Part shown: positions 23,840 to 37,850 of the stretch, piece after piece | Numbering within the stretch: position 1 is the first letter of the stretch | Layout of the letters: every line of letters starts with the position of its first letter | Source of the DNA: Turnera subulata | Lineage: Eukaryota; Streptophyta; Magnoliopsida; Malpighiales; Passifloraceae | DNA length: 64,000 bases | Direction of reading: 5' to 3' | NCBI GenBank assembly: GCA_028386065.3 | Contig: JAKUCV010003701.1 | Coordinates: 64,077-128,076 of the forward strand | Translations under genes and position numbers: made by a program | The notes under the pieces: model-generated | Seen by the model: the letters and a program-made list of their open reading frames with translations, nothing else | Told to the model about the DNA's origin: nothing | Databases searched by the model: none

Positions 23840-26800
23840 ATGTTGAAGAAGCTCGTGGAGAAGGCTTCAATAAAGAAGGTTAGTACCGATTGATCTTTCT
23901 CTCTGTATTATGTTCGATCTGTTGCTTGAAAAGATTGCCATTAGAGAAACTAGTATGTGTTCATTTCATCTCCATTCTGTGTAATCTTCTTATTATCCAG
24001 GTTATTCGAGATAAGCTCGTAAAGAAACGCTTTGATACTGGCAAGTTAATTAATGATGATAAGGATTGGTTTTTTAAGTGTTTCATTTCAACTTCTTCAC
24101 ATATCTGGGAATTCTGCAGTTAAGGTTTTAACTATTGCTGTGATTTTGGTTTTAAAGGTGAATGATTCTAAAGGATTTCAGTACTGTTTTCTGTTCTCGC
24201 TATGTTTTAAAACAATAAAATATATCATGTTATTCATCTCTAATTAAACAATGTAGATAATCGTGACCTTGCATTGTAATTCCCACCCGGCGTTGCATAT
24301 GGACAATTTGCGATCACGTAAAATATATATTACTGCCCCTTGAAATGCACAATGCTCTGAAACTTATCAATACCTTGCAAGCTTTAGTTTATCTGATTTT
24401 CTTTTTCTGGGTGATTTTTCCTGTATTTGATTTTTTTTTATAACGTCTTTTTTATTTTATTTTGCTGAGCTGGAAAATGCTACGTGAATATATTTCACTT
24501 TAATTCTGCATAAATAGAATGCTGTTACGGTGGTGCAATTTTTTATTTATCATGCTTCTATTTAGGGATGATACATTTTAAATATTGAATGGTCATAATT
24601 AATTTGGATTCAGTAGTGTACACTGCTGATTTATTTGCCAAGGGAAGGACATAACTTTCTTAGTGGAAATGGTGGTTTAGTTAGAGGTGTTTTTTTTTTT
24701 TTTCCTTTTCCACCATTTATTTACGTTATCTAAAAAGGACACTAAAGTCTTATTACCATTCATGCGATCGAGACCCGGAGGTAATTATGCTCACTAATTA
24801 AATACCTTTGGGTCTCTATTAGCAGCTTTTAATAAAGATCACAAAAACCATCCCCTCCACCTAATCGCCCAGATATGTGTAACCGAAAGGAAGAAAAGAA
24901 GACCCATCTTATCCAATTAAAAAATACACTTATCCAACGGCTCAGGAGATGTTCTAGTTTCCAGGATAAAAGTATAGCACCATTAAAGTTATCATCATTA
25001 CTTAGTACGGTGTCGGTTGGTAATTCAACATTTTTCTAAATGGTCTCCTCCTTTAAAAAATAATTTTGCTCCTGTATGAAAACTATGGATGGTAAACTAA
25101 AAATGGACTAGTTTGTGTCAAAAGATTTACAGTGAGTACCAGCCAACGTGTACATGTGATGGGGCTGGTTGGGCGGTGGAGCTATTTTAGTTTTTAATGG
25201 CAGGGGCCCCCTCCATTGAGTCAGTCAAACTATCAAATCAACTTCTTTTTCTGGGTACCTTAAATCAAAGGTACCGTTGTCCATGTCACCCAAGTTCCCG
25301 GTTGTCTGCCTTGCCATCCATGCCACGTCTCTCTCCAGTGATAGCTTTTGGGCTCAACGGGAGCCTAGTCAATCATTAACTTGATGCACATAATTTTTGG
25401 AGCCTTGAAGGCCCACCTACATTCCCATATCTGTATAAATTCATTAGCTGGCCTGGCCCAATTCGCAAGGCCCAGCGTTGCTTGTTCCTACTCATCACGG
25501 AATGTTACTGGGAATTTGATTTGTGACAATGTGATATGAATTTTTGGTGCAGCCTGGAGGGAATTTAGATGGATTAAAATCCAGCGATGTAGAACCACGA
25601 GTGGTATTCCATTATGGGATACCATCTGGAGCTACCATGTTTGCTTATGATTCTTTCCAAAGAATACTCGCACTTTCAACTCAGTGAGTCTCTTTCTTTC
25701 AGCTCTTTTTTATGCATTGCCAGGAAACGTTTTTGACTTGCAACGGATTGATGATTCCCTTTTAAGACCAAAAAAGAACAAACTGTTGAAGTTTTGTTTC
25801 ATATCATTTTATTTTAACAGAGATGGAAGAGTTAAACTCTTTGGAAAAGACAACACTCAAGCGTTGCTTGAGTCTCCTGAGTCCGTGCCAAGCAAGTTTT
25901 TACAGGTTTTAATGTTGTCTAATTGTTCATTTCACATCTAAATGGCTGTTTAATTGCACTAACCAGTGATAGCTTTTATCTGCAGTTCATCCAAAACAAA
26001 GGCATCCTTCTAAATGTAACTTCCAAGAACCACATTGAGGCAAGTTCCTCTAGTTTATCTCTATTTTTTTGGGTCAAAAATTCTGGAACTATAAGTTGCT
26101 GATAGTAGATGACCGACGCTTTAGGTGTGGGACGTAGACAAGAGGGTGTTGTCTCACGTCTATGTCTTTAAAGGAGACATCACCGCGTTTGCAGTTATGC
26201 AAACGAGTCTCTACATGTAAGTGTTCCTTGTAGTATCTTGATATTTGGGAGAAGCGTTGGAAGACGCATCAATTGTAGCAATATGGTTTTCAGGTTTTAA
26301 GATCTCTACTGGCAGGTATGTCGGAGATTCTGCCGGTAATATCTCAATTTTGAAGCTTGATCAAGAAACATGGCATATAGTGCCAATGAAGTACACAATA
26401 CCCTTCTCTGCCTCTCATGGTAAGGCACATTCTGTCACTCGATGTGCACAGTTCAGTTTATAGGTAGCCTGCACGCTGATATAAGAAAGAAGCTTAAGAA
26501 ACTTAGTGACTTGCATATGGAATGTGTTGGTTGTAAATGGAATTCTGTTGATGTGGGGAGGACGGTACCCTTAAGTTTACATGTAGCCTACTGCCAGAAG
26601 AGGAGAAGGAAAACGATAATGAATCAGTATATTAATCTGCATTTCCTTAACAAATTCCTACATGGAACTCTCTTGTTTAAATGAGGGACAACATGTTCTC
26701 TGTTTCTTTCAGAAATCGTTGCCCGCTTATTTTTCTTCTCTAGAGTTCTCCCATTTTCTTACAACCTCAATGTGTCATTGACTCCAGGGAGTCCAACTGA

Positions 26801-29800
26801 AGTTTCAGCTGGTACAGCCGTGTCGCACATACTGCCTCAACCAAATGCTGAAAGTAAGAGGTAGTCTCATGCTTACTGGCAGCTACCCCTTTTTAGTTGT
26901 CCCAAGTTTCATGATTCTTGCTATCTTTCCTTTCCTCATCATTTGGTTTGCATCTAGGGTGCTAATTGTGTTTGAAGATGGATTGATTACATTGTGGGAA
27001 CTTCGAGAAAGTAGATCTATATTCACAACGGGTGGAAGTTTGTTGCAATCTCAATATCAAGATACAAAGAAAGTAACTTCTGCATGCTGGGCTTGTCCTT
27101 TTGGAAGCAAAGTTGCTATTGGATACAGCAATGGAGATATTTTTATCTGGAGCATTCCTGCAACCCAAATTTCAGGAACAGAAGCTGCCGCAGAGAGTGG
27201 CACCCAAAATGCTCCTATATTTAAACTCAATCTTGGATATAAGGTGGAGAAAATTCCTATAGCATCGTTAAAATGGCTTCACGCAGATGGGAAAGCAAGT
27301 CGACTGTATGCCTTGGGTGGCCCTGATTCTGCATCCATCAACTCATTGCAGGTACTTTAATGACTTATCCATGTCAAATAATCAAAACATTGTGCTTGTG
27401 ATTTCAGTTCATGTTTATAAGTTCACGTTTCCAAGTAGCCAAGTAAATAATTGAAATCAATTTGCTTTCATTTCCATTGTTAAGAAGTTTGTTTGTGTTT
27501 CTAAGTTCCAAAACTGGTTGATTTTTTCCAATTTTACAGTCACCAACCTTTTATTGACGCTAATTTCCTGGTTTACTAGAATTTAGCCATAACTGTGATG
27601 TATTTATTTTAGTTTGATTTTGTGGCAGGTAATCTTATTGACTGATCATACTGAAACACGCACAATCAAGTTGGGGATTCATTTACCTGAGGCTTGTATT
27701 GACATGGAGATCATTTCTAGCTCTAGTGAGCAAACCAAGCATAAGCAAGATACACTTGTCCTGATAGGAAAATCAGGACGCATTTATCTCTATGATGATT
27801 GCTCCATTGAGAAGTATCTTCTACAATCCCAATCTAGGGGTGCACCATCATTGCCAAAAGAAGTCATGGTGCAGATGCCATTTGCTGATTCGAGCATCAC
27901 TGTAGCGAAATTCATCACAAATAACCCCCATTTGCTGTGTTCTGGAGATGAGGTAAAATCTAGACAAGCTTACTGTGGAATTTTCTAATTTACTCTTTGC
28001 AATTGAGTGTTGCATTCTTCATAGCCCACTAGTGTTATTAAATTTTTATGCTGATGTAGGATTATGCTCTGATGACCAAAGGTATTCCTTCACTTTTTCC
28101 TCTTGAGGCAAAACCTAAGGATGGAACTCACACAAACCAGTTTACTGGTTTTACAAAGATTCAAAACTTGTACATAACTGGACACAGTGATGGAGCAGTA
28201 AACTTTTGGGATGTTTCTTGTCCATTGCTTATCCCTATTCTCTCACTAAAGCAACAGGTGAGTCTGTTTCTTGCGTTTTAAAATGATCAAATTTCTGTAA
28301 TGAAGGGAAGCTTAATCACTTGATTAGTTTTCTTCATTAATAATTTGTAATTTTATCTTTGTTGTCTATACCTGATGATCGGGGGCGCTCTTCTTCCTTT
28401 CGCAGTTTTTATATTGAAGACTCATTTTGAAAAGATGTAGGCAACTTATTGGATGAAACTCTTCATATTTTCTTTTCTTTTCTTTTGTTTGATGCAGAGT
28501 GAAGATAATTTTTCTTTAAGTGGTGTGGCTGTGACGGCATTGTATTTTGATGGCAGTTCTCGGGTTCTTATTTCAGGCGATCAAAATGGAATGGTAATTA
28601 TCATTGATACTGGGTTTTATTTCTTGTCAGTTTTCGCAAACACTGATACATGTACTTGTGGAGATATATTTGCATGAGATGTATGGTGTTCTTACTGTAT
28701 CCATTGATCTGCAGGTTCGCATTTTCAAATTAAAACCTGAGCCATATGCCACGGAGTATAGTTTCATGTCTTTTCAAGGTATTATAAAGTAAAAGATCCT
28801 ACTATTTTGCAGTGAGTGTTATTTCAGATCGGTGAAAGCTTTTCTGGTATTGCTTTGATGTAATAGCCAAAGCTTCTGCATTGTAACACGCAGCCACTTC
28901 ATTCTGTTCTTTATTCTGATATGTCAGTTAGGCAACTTCATAGTTCCTGTTGGAGGCCAAATGAACCTTATGTTATGGTTATGTGATCTCTTTAGAATTT
29001 TTCCATAAATAATACCATGTTTCTCTTTAGAGAAATAATTAAGCTATTTTAGTTGTATAGTAGGTTGAAAGTTCGCGCTGTTTTCCATACTTGATTACCC
29101 TCTTGTGGTACTATTGACTCGCAATGGAGTGGAGATATACTTATGTAACAATCAGTGGTTTTTCTTTCTCTTTGCCAGGGAGTTCCAAAAAGGGAAACAT
29201 CCATATCGTTCAGAGTGTTAAACTTACACAGGTGAACGGTTCTGTGCTGTCCATTAGCATAAGCTCTACCTCAGGACATCTTGCTGTCGGCTCTGATCAA
29301 GGATATGTAAGCTTGTTCTCCTTTTTTCCTCTGCGACTATTTTCAATCTGAAGTTTTAGCTGCCAATATTCTGAGGTTGAATCTACATGTTGTTCGCACC
29401 TCGTGGAAGAAGAAACTTAACTTGGCTTTACAGGTTTCTGTTATTGACTTGGAGGGGCCTACACTCATATATCAGAAGCACATTCCTAGTGAAATCGCAA
29501 CTGGGATTATCTCTCTGCAGTTCGAAACCTGTTCTATACAGGGCTTTGAGAAGAATACTTTAATGGCTGCAACAAAGGACTCCTCAGTTCTAGCTCTTGA
29601 TGCTGATACTGGTAACATGATGAGCACCGGATCTGTCCATCCTAAAAAACCCTCTAGGGCTCTGTTTATGCAAATCTTGGGTACGTTCTCTTAGGAGTAG
29701 TCAGTCTATTTTGACTGTCAATGGCTTGGTATGGAACAATTATATTTTCATTGTTTACAGATGGACAAGACATGTCAGCAAGAGGAACAAATCTGTCAAA

Positions 29801-32720
29801 TGGTTCAGATTCGAGTAAAGGCGGCTCTGTGGAAGATATATCAAGACAGTCTTATCTACTGATATGCTCTGAGAAAGCTGTGTATGTGTATTCTGTAAAC
29901 CATGTTGCGCAGGTATTATGGCATGTTTCCATACTTAGTTGTGTTTGCCGGAGATTAGTGAATGTCGTGTTCATTCCTTTGTCTTTTTTGGTATCTACCA
30001 GGGCGTCAAGAAGGTTCTCCACAAGAAGAAGTTTAACTCCTCTTCTTGTTACTGGGCTTCAACATTTGGTGGTTCATCCGATGTTGGCCTTGTTCTCCTG
30101 TTATCCAGTGGGAAAATTGAAATAAGGTGATTGCTGTCTTATCTTGCCTGTAAAAATTAACTGCAATGATAAGGACAGTATGATTTAACGTATGAACAGC
30201 TTTGACTCCCTCATTATTGGCATTCATGTAATTGCATGAATTAGGATTTCTTAACATTAGCAATATTAGCTTTAGCTCTATCAAACCTTTTTCACAAGGC
30301 TGCTACTGTTTTTCTCCCAACGTAATGCCACCTCCTTTGTCCAATATGCTTCCTTTGACGATCAAACTTGCATTTTTAAAGTTATAATGATTGAAGTGAG
30401 TTGGAATTTTTTGGAAATATCTATGCTTATAAATAACAATGACGGAAAACCATGGTTGCCTTAGACGGAAGATGTGACCATTGAGGGATTACCAGGCAAT
30501 TTGGCATTCGGATTGACGTTGATTTAAACTTCATTGCTTTTATTTTTTCTATATATTACAAATGTACTTACTCTGAACCTCAGTTTTATGCTTCTGTGAC
30601 CTTACCATTGCATTTAACATTTGCTTGTTTTTGAAATGGAAGGTCTGTGCCGGAGCTATCATTGATAAGGGAATTTTCAGTGAGAGGTTTCACATATTCG
30701 GCACCAAAGTTGAACTCTTTCTCTGACAGTTCAGTATCATGTTCAAAGGATGGAGAGCTTCTTTTGGTAGAACTGGATTAATTTATTTCTTGAAATTTGT
30801 TGCTCGAGGAGCAAACATTTAAATACGTAATCCCTTTCTTCTTTTGTAGGTGAATGGCAATCAGGAAATGTTTGGCCTGTCAGTTTTGCTACAAAAGGAA
30901 AACTTCAGGTAGTTACTTGTGACTACTTTTGTTGCTAATCCTGTTGTTATCTGTGGGAGTTATTGGGGAGAAGATTCCTTAGTTAGTGACTTCAGAAAAT
31001 GAAAATCATTGAACTAAAATGAAACTTAATTTGGTCATATATTCTACTGTTCATAAGTAACATAATAAACAGAGAACCAAAAATTTAAAGTTATGTGATG
31101 AGGAATTCAAGCCTGATTTGGTGTGTCTTTTCTCCAAGAAGCTCCTAATGATAGTCTTACCTTTCTGACACTGGCAATTTGTGGCAATAGCACGGTGACT
31201 GCTTGTTTACATGTTGCAATGAGCTCTGTCTCTGTCACTCCTTTCTCTTCCTCTAATTACACGTCAAAGCCCTTCTGTCTGTATAACTGTCATGTCTTGA
31301 TGCAATTAGAGAAGATCTATACTTTTTTCAAACCCCTTATTGTGTTAAATTTTCACATTACTTCTTTTCAGGCTTCTGGATCTTGCCAGTCAAGTCTTTA
31401 GAAGAGATACAATGTCATCACAAGAAGGTACTGCAATGGGAAGCCCAGTCCAAAAAGAGAAGAAAAAGGTAAGTTAAGATTGAGATCATGGAATTCCATC
31501 TTTAATTCTTTATCTAGTGTTCTGGAACTCATTTGTATGAGATATGCATTTCAGGGTATATTTGGTTCTGTGATTAAAGATATAAAAGGAAGTAAGCCAA
31601 AGCAGGGTCCTGAGGTGGAAACTGAAGATACTGCGGAAAGTATCGGAGAACTCTCTATGATTTTTTCAACTGCAAACTTTGAATGTCAAGATGAGAATAA
31701 AGATAACATGGCTACGGATGATGACGGGATTGACCTGGACATAGGTATGTCTGTGGCTATTATAGAACTTGTTTTCTTCTTGATACTAGTTAATTTGTGA
31801 TCATATATTCCTTCTGATTTGTAGTGCTGATGAAGTTACTGGTTTGCTAATCATGTGTTATTCATTTCTGTTCTGTAAGATGACATCAACCTCGATGATT
31901 TCGAAGAGAAGCCCAAAGATCATAACATATTGGCAGGTCTTAACAAGCAGAAATTGGCAAGCAAGTTTCAGGCTTTTACAGGTCAGTCGAAGATGTGGCA
32001 CCTGAAATAACACTACAACCAACAACAATATAATTTTGTTTTGATTCTAATCTTCTTAAATATTTTCACTTGTTCAGGTAAAATAAAGCAGATGAAAGGT
32101 AAGAACGAGAAGAATATCAAAGAAGAGCAACAAGATGAGAAGGCTGGTGCGGTTGATCAAATAAAGAAGAAATATGGTTTTTCTTCATCCGGGGTGAGTA
32201 AATGCCACCTCGCGTTAGTAATTTTCTTACGAGTGATAATTATATACACTGGTAGGTGGAGAGGCAATAGTGAAAATTTGTTACTCTCTGGCTGCAGGAA
32301 GCTAGTGCTGCTAAAGTAGCTGAAAGTAAGCTGCGGGAGAATTTGAAGAAGTTGCAGGTACGATTTAAGATTCTCTTCTGTGTCTTTTATAATCCCGGTG
32401 TAGTGTTTTGTTTAATGCAAACTTTCTCGTATGTTCCTTATCTTGAATCTCTTTGTCTGGTTGGGTTGGTACCAAAACACTTTTTATACTGCATGAAGAA
32501 TGGTTTTAAGGTTTGAAGTGGTCCTCTTTATCCCAACTATGCCAGGGAGACATGGGTCTGTACTCTGTAGTCTCTGATTTTAATTGTACTAAAAGGTACT
32601 TGACCAACTCTGCAGGGTATTAATCTTAGGACTGCAGAGATGCAGGACACAGCCAAGTCATTTTCTGCCATGGCAAAGGAGGTGCTGCGGATAGCAGAAA
32701 AGGAAAAACCAAGCTCGTAA
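23840..32720 (+). CDS. Tomosyn/Lgl-type WD40 protein with C-terminal R-SNARE-like motif (1052 aa)
   Basis: A plant homologue of tomosyn/lethal giant larvae (Arabidopsis TYN1/TYN2 type), expected to bind syntaxin-type SNAREs and regulate exocytosis. The 24 exons are: 23840-23878, 25553-25683, 25821-25905, 25986-26039, 26125-26216, 26316-26419, 26788-26860, 26958-27351, 27629-27952, 28060-28257, 28498-28593, 28715-28778, 29179-29306, 29434-29680, 29761-29912, 30002-30126, 30643-30766, 30850-30908, 31372-31468, 31555-31744, 31880-31981, 32078-32193, 32298-32357 and 32616-32720. Phases close at 3159 nt. The N-terminus (MLKKLVEKASIKK, VFHYGIPSGATMFAYD, DGRVKLFGKDNTQALLE) and TTGGSLLQSQYQDTKKVTSA plus WACPFGSKVAIGYSNGDIF match the plant family. 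WD40 blades fill about residues 20-900. The last ~55 residues form an amphipathic SNARE-like helix (LRENLKKLQGINLRTAEMQD), with Arg at the expected zero layer. Intron 4 is GC-AG. Intron 1 (1.67 kb) is unusually long. Confidence 0.93.
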
Positions 32721-33336
32721 ACCTCGCATATTTGCTTTTAACAAATGTACCTATCACAATATCATTTATTGTTTGATTTTTTGGTTCTTTTCTTTGGCTT
32801 TGCCTGTATATTATTCTTCATCCAGTTGGAAATCAGAACGGATGGATTATTTTTTTTTGTTTTAAACCTTCATAGAAGATGCAGTACAAATATAAAGGTT
32901 TTGTAAAGACTGTTTTGGGATGCGACCATTAAAAGTTTAGTAAATGTGATATTCTGACGTGATTTCACCAGTTATAAGTTATGAGGTAGTGTAGACCAGT
33001 AGATGTTATTCTCGTGTCCTAGTTGAGGTGAAGCGCAATAAACTACAATCTTCCCTGCGTTGACAAATCATCCAAACTCATAATCCTTTTATGCAGTGAA
33101 CTTTTAAAACAACAGCATAGATTGGCCAAAGTAACAGGAGACTTGATAACTCAGAACCTACTTGTCACGACATGAGGCTGCAAATCAACATCAAGAGCTA
33201 TTGAAACATCTTTGATGATAGTAAACTCCAACTAAGAACTACTACTACAACACCCAAGTCCTGTTAACGCAACAAGGAGACTTTTACAAAGCACGCATGC
33301 AAATGAAAACCTCATATCACAGACAAACTGTAGCAT
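32721..33336. other. Convergent 3' region between the tomosyn-like and NTPase genes
   Basis: Two 3' UTRs meet here. Only AT-rich sequence is seen; there are no further genes. Confidence 0.5.
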
Positions 33337-34704
33337 CTAACTCTTTCGAAGTGAATCCACCAACTGGGTGTAGATCTCTTCTTTGACAGCGTCTCTGTTA
33401 CTTGTGCTTAAGGTGAAAACAGTAGCACCAGGATGATTTCTCATTCTTGCAACTGCGCGTAATTAATGTATTAATTATATCAGAAATAAGCATGATAATT
33501 GCAACAGGATTACCAGCTAAAACGGTGAAGGAGCCACCACACTTTATTCCTAGTCTCCAAGCAGACCTGCCTGTTTCACGTTCTCTAAAAGTACTAAAAA
33601 TACAGTCCTTTCCAAAGGAGCCGGAAAAGTTTTTCCAATCAACTAGCTAGGAGGCGATGCAACCTCCGTAACCCCTATTAATCATTTTTCCAATGACCAT
33701 GACTGCCAGTAAAATTTGACCCTTATGGAAAAAAGATCAACAATTTATCAACAGGAGACCAGAGCACAATAATGAGGTTTTGGAATTGAAGATAAATGGA
33801 TTAAGAAATATACCTGCAGGTATATCACGACCGAATTTTGGTACAGGAATAGAAGCCAGAACTGGAATATTGGATTGCAGAATATTTAGAACAGCAGGGA
33901 AGAATGCAGAACTAAACAGCTCCATTCTCCCAACTTCATCAATGATAAAGAGATCAGTGTCTTCTCTGACCTGATACCCACAACAAAACGTGCCTTCCAC
34001 TTACAATTGGCCAAAAACAAACCAAGGCAACATTTCAATTAAAAGAAGCAGATAAAGAAGTAACATCAAACAACAAACCTGCAACTCGGGCAATGCAAGC
34101 GACTCGAATGATGCTACGTCAACCTTATACTTCCCAACGGCTGGCCATCTCGAAGACTCTGGACTGCAATTTGCGCAAAAACAGATACTACACGCCAAGG
34201 AAGGATGATTGATCAAACACCAGCAGAATCACAAACTTAAAAGAGACTAAAGTGGGTTACGTTGAAATGGTGGTGGATGCAAGTGGGGCTCTGCGTCCAT
34301 CCAAAGTGAACACTTCAAACCCAACCCTCTCACCGCCTTCTCTAATTTCACCTGTTTAGTAACCCGGAAAAGGAAAAAAATGCAAACAAATCATCATCAT
34401 TCGTCATCCTTAACATTTTCTACTACCAACTAAATATGCCTAAAAGGATTAGAGGTTACTGGAGAATACTGGTGTAGAAGCCCTGAATTTTCAAGTTAGG
34501 GTTTGAGGATTTGATGCTCTCGAATACTCTCATTACCAGAGTGGTTTTGCCCACCCCCTGCATTCAAAACAAATCCATCCCATTCATAGAGAGTTAGTAT
34601 ATGCCTTACAAGGTTGGGGGATTGGAATAGACTGGGAAATGAATGAGATAAGGAGTACTTACGGGTGGGCCAGTGACCAGGATGCATTTTCCAGGAGCTG
34701 CCAT
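33337..34704 (-). CDS. Nucleoside-triphosphatase, THEP1/NTPCR family (192 aa)
   Basis: A small P-loop NTPase of the cancer-related NTPase (NTPCR)/THEP1 family, which hydrolyses NTPs to NDPs; its role in plants is not well defined. Minus-strand exons: 34704-34663, 34557-34470, 34351-34261, 34163-34079, 33970-33814 and 33452-33337 (TAG). Phases close at 579 nt. Walker A is GPPGVGKTT (about residues 12-20), split by intron 1 after GPP. GFYT plus GGERVGFEVFTLDGRRAPLA and the YKVDVASFESLALPEL block are family hallmarks. Walker B is DLFIIDEVGRMEL at about residues 106-118. The C-terminus has HPGATVFTLSTSNRD. Length equals the family norm (about 190 aa). The tail-to-tail neighbour is the tomosyn-like gene. 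Confidence 0.92.
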
Positions 34705-36717
34705 ATTATCTATGTCCAGGAAGCTCCGTACAGCAGGATGCAGGTTGATTGATCACGAAAGTCTGCTAACTAAACTGAGAGCGAGTTTTTACCCGCCTCT
34801 CCTTTACTGGTCTTTTATTCCTGTGTTTTCTGTAAACTGTATTCTACCCAACCCACCCCATTCGCGAATCGAGCCCACCCAACATCAAACCCCACTAACA
34901 GTGCGAACTGCTACACACGAACTGGCTATATAGAAACTGACTTTAATCCAATTCAATTTAAAAGCGTTATTTGATACTAATAGCACAACAAAAGGGACAA
35001 TCCTGCCTAAATCGCTTGAGAGATGGGCTCCAATTAGCTCTCACACGATAAGTGGTATCCAGTTGTACTACACGTCTACGACTGATACCAAACACTAAAA
35101 CAGGTGACTTTTTGGAAAAGAAAAAAGGACAATTAACCAAAATGATACATCGTGCTAGGCGATCACTCTCTTTCGTTTTTAGTTTTGCCTGCGTGGTTTA
35201 TCAAATTGACGAAAATCACAAAATAGTAATCGGTTCACACACTTTGGGTTACGAAAAATTGAGAAGGAGGGCATCATTATAATGCCCAGAAGTGAAACTT
35301 GATGTGAAACGCTTATGACATTGCATAAATAAATCATTGGGTTGTGGAGGCTTGAGAGATCCAAAGAAATGTATATGTGGTTCTACCAGAATGAGTTATG
35401 ACTGTCCTCCAATTGATTAGAGGAAAACTGTCCTTCAGCGACGCCAAAAATGCAAAATGCATAAACTATGTCCACTGTAACGATTCATTTGCACACCAGC
35501 GTCATTAGTACGTTAAAATCTCCAAAGCACAGTATCCCTTGGCTTACAGAACTCATCCACGGCCAAATAAACTAAATTCTACTCGGCAGAAAGACAAGGT
35601 TCTGTTCAATTCCCAAGAATTGAACAATACTGCATGCCCAGACATCCCATGGCAAATACCTAACAAACTGACCGCGGCACTGGTATTCTAATTCTAGCGA
35701 GCAAAAAGAAAATGGGAAAAGAGGAAAATCCCAATAAAGCTACAACTTCACTAACCCAACTGATAAGGGGCCACATCACCAGCATTTCCTCCTGCAACAG
35801 CAATGCATAAAGGGAATATCTGGATAATAATGCCAGGTGACGATATGGTCAACACATTCACAAGTGGCAATTCTAGATTGCCTCTTGAGTCAACAATGAT
35901 TGGAAACAGATGAGAACACAGCAGCTAAAGTACAAACTTGCAGGCCAGTGGGATAGAGGATGAATGTCAAACCACATAGCATACAAAGAGAGGTCACGGC
36001 ACTAGAGATGCCCACTAAAAACAATATCGAAGCACTCGGGATTCAAAACCTGACAAAAACAGAGCAACAATCAACCGAATAATGTAAAATCTAGGGATCC
36101 AGTCGCCATCAGAAGAATTTCCAGTGTGTAAAAAGTACAAGAACATTCCATACGTCAGGCACAATGAAAGATTGCAATTGACTTGGATAAAAAGCCTGAC
36201 AACGACCAATTCTTGTACATCAGAAGCAATTTCCTAAGTTTACCATTTTTATACTAACACAGAATAAGGAGCTGAAAAGGGAATCCTATATTATACCAGA
36301 ATAGTAAAGGAAATCAATCTGATAAGTAAAAGCTGGAGAATCAATTAGGTTTAGGCATAAATATTAAAACACCATCCATCATTACCAAGCAATAAACAGC
36401 CAAGTAGATTGACACAAACAAAGAGCTCCAATTGAAAATGGGAAACAAACGCCATACTTCAGAGGCCATAAAAAGCACATATATTAAAACCCAAATTAAA
36501 CTCAGACTACATAGATGAAGTTAAAGAAGATTAAGTACATAGCCAGCCATTGAGCTTCAGGAAGTGTTCCCAAAACTAAACTTTGTTTTCCACCCTAAAC
36601 TAATCTATAATGGCCAAAGAAACTATTTGAATTAGAAATGCAAGTAACTACATCCTAGGCAATTATACAGCAGCTTGATATCTCTAGCTCCTTGCATCCT
36701 TCACAATTCCTAGTCAA
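34705..36717. other. Intergenic: NTPase promoter side and HMGB 3' flank
   Basis: The NTPase upstream region lies just right of 34704 and contains GCCCAC/ACCCAACCC motifs. The right half should hold the HMGB 3' UTR. A short spliced-looking frame near 35756-35795 was rejected. No other gene is recognisable. Confidence 0.45.
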
Positions 36718-37850
36718 TCACTCGTCATCCTCTTCATCCTACAAAACAACCCAAGGGAACAGATCATTAATCCAACTCTAATCCAGAGTACATAAAAGAT
36801 GATAAGTCAGACTTATGACAGGTTAAGGATAGATAACCACCTCTCCTCCGCTCTCGTCTTCCTCATCCTCGTCATTCACTTCAGACTTTGACTTGTCAGA
36901 CTCATCATCCGCGTTGGGACCATCAGCCTATTATGACATAAAGCAAACATGGATCAGTAATCATCCATAATAAAAAGGACAAAACAACAAACAAAAAAGG
37001 AACAATCAAGCCAGTAAAAGCACAAAAACAGATACCAGTCTCTTGTTGTACGCGGCTATGTTTTTGGTGTACTCGGTCTTCCTCTTCTCTGCCTTGGCTT
37101 GGTAAGGAGCTTTCTCCTATCATTTCAAAAACAAATTTGAATCAGCATCTACCGTTTAAACATCAGTGACCTAACAAACCAAATAAAATTACAAAAATGA
37201 AGAACAAACTCACAGCATCTGTCATGGACTTCCACTTATCACCAGCAGCTTTACCAACCTGATTCCATCCAGAAAACACTCGTCATCTCTCCCAAAAACA
37301 ATAACAAGCCACGATTCGTTTAGAAACTAAATCTATAACTAAGAAACGGAAAAAAATCAAAACGGAACAAGATCTATTTAGCAGAGATCACTCACAGCAG
37401 CCACAGATTTATTGTTAGGGTGCTTCTCCTTGAACTCCTGCCTAAACTCCTCCCTATAAAATTCAAATCAAAACAGAAACGAATCAAACAGAGAACAACG
37501 TACATCGACAGATACAGACTACGGTAGCTAAGAAACAGAATCACGAAGACATCGAATACGATCTCGTACATGAAAACGAAGAAAGCACTAGGAGGCCTCT
37601 TTGGCTTGTTAGGGTCCTTCGCGGCCTTTTTGGCCGCTTTGCTGACTCCGGCACCTTTTCTCTTCAGCCTAAACAGAGACAACACAAAAAACAAACAGAT
37701 CCAAAGCTCAAAAACCGCAAACGCAAACCGGAGATCTCAGATCCAAATCTAAATCGGAGAAACGAGCACAAAGAAGAACAAAAGAGAGAAAACGCAAACT
37801 CACTTGTTATCGGCAGGTTTGGCTCCGGCCTTGGATTTCGCGCCCTTCAT
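36718..37850 (-). CDS. High-mobility-group B protein, single HMG box (145 aa)
   Basis: A plant HMGB1/2/3-type chromatin architectural protein that binds and bends DNA in the nucleus. Minus-strand exons: 37850-37804, 37668-37570, 37453-37396, 37258-37214, 37116-37036, 36927-36841 and 36738-36718 (TGA). Phases close at 438 nt. Layout: a Lys/Ala-rich basic N-terminus (about 1-31, MKGAKSKAGAKPADNK onward), one HMG box (about 32-110) with DPNKPKRPPSAFFVFM, AAGDKWKSMTDAEKAPY and KTEYTKNIAAYNKRL, then an acidic tail (about 119-145) of Asp/Glu/Ser ending DEEDDE. Seven exons with a tiny last exon are typical of plant HMGB genes. The 5' UTR adjoins the poly-G/N tract at 37919. Confidence 0.95.

Noticed and set aside
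35756..35810. Minus-strand frame GGNAGDVAPYQLG-stop preceded by an acceptor-like TTGCAG
   Set aside because: No upstream exon in a compatible frame could be found; upstream sequence is full of stops and is probably 3' UTR or spacer.
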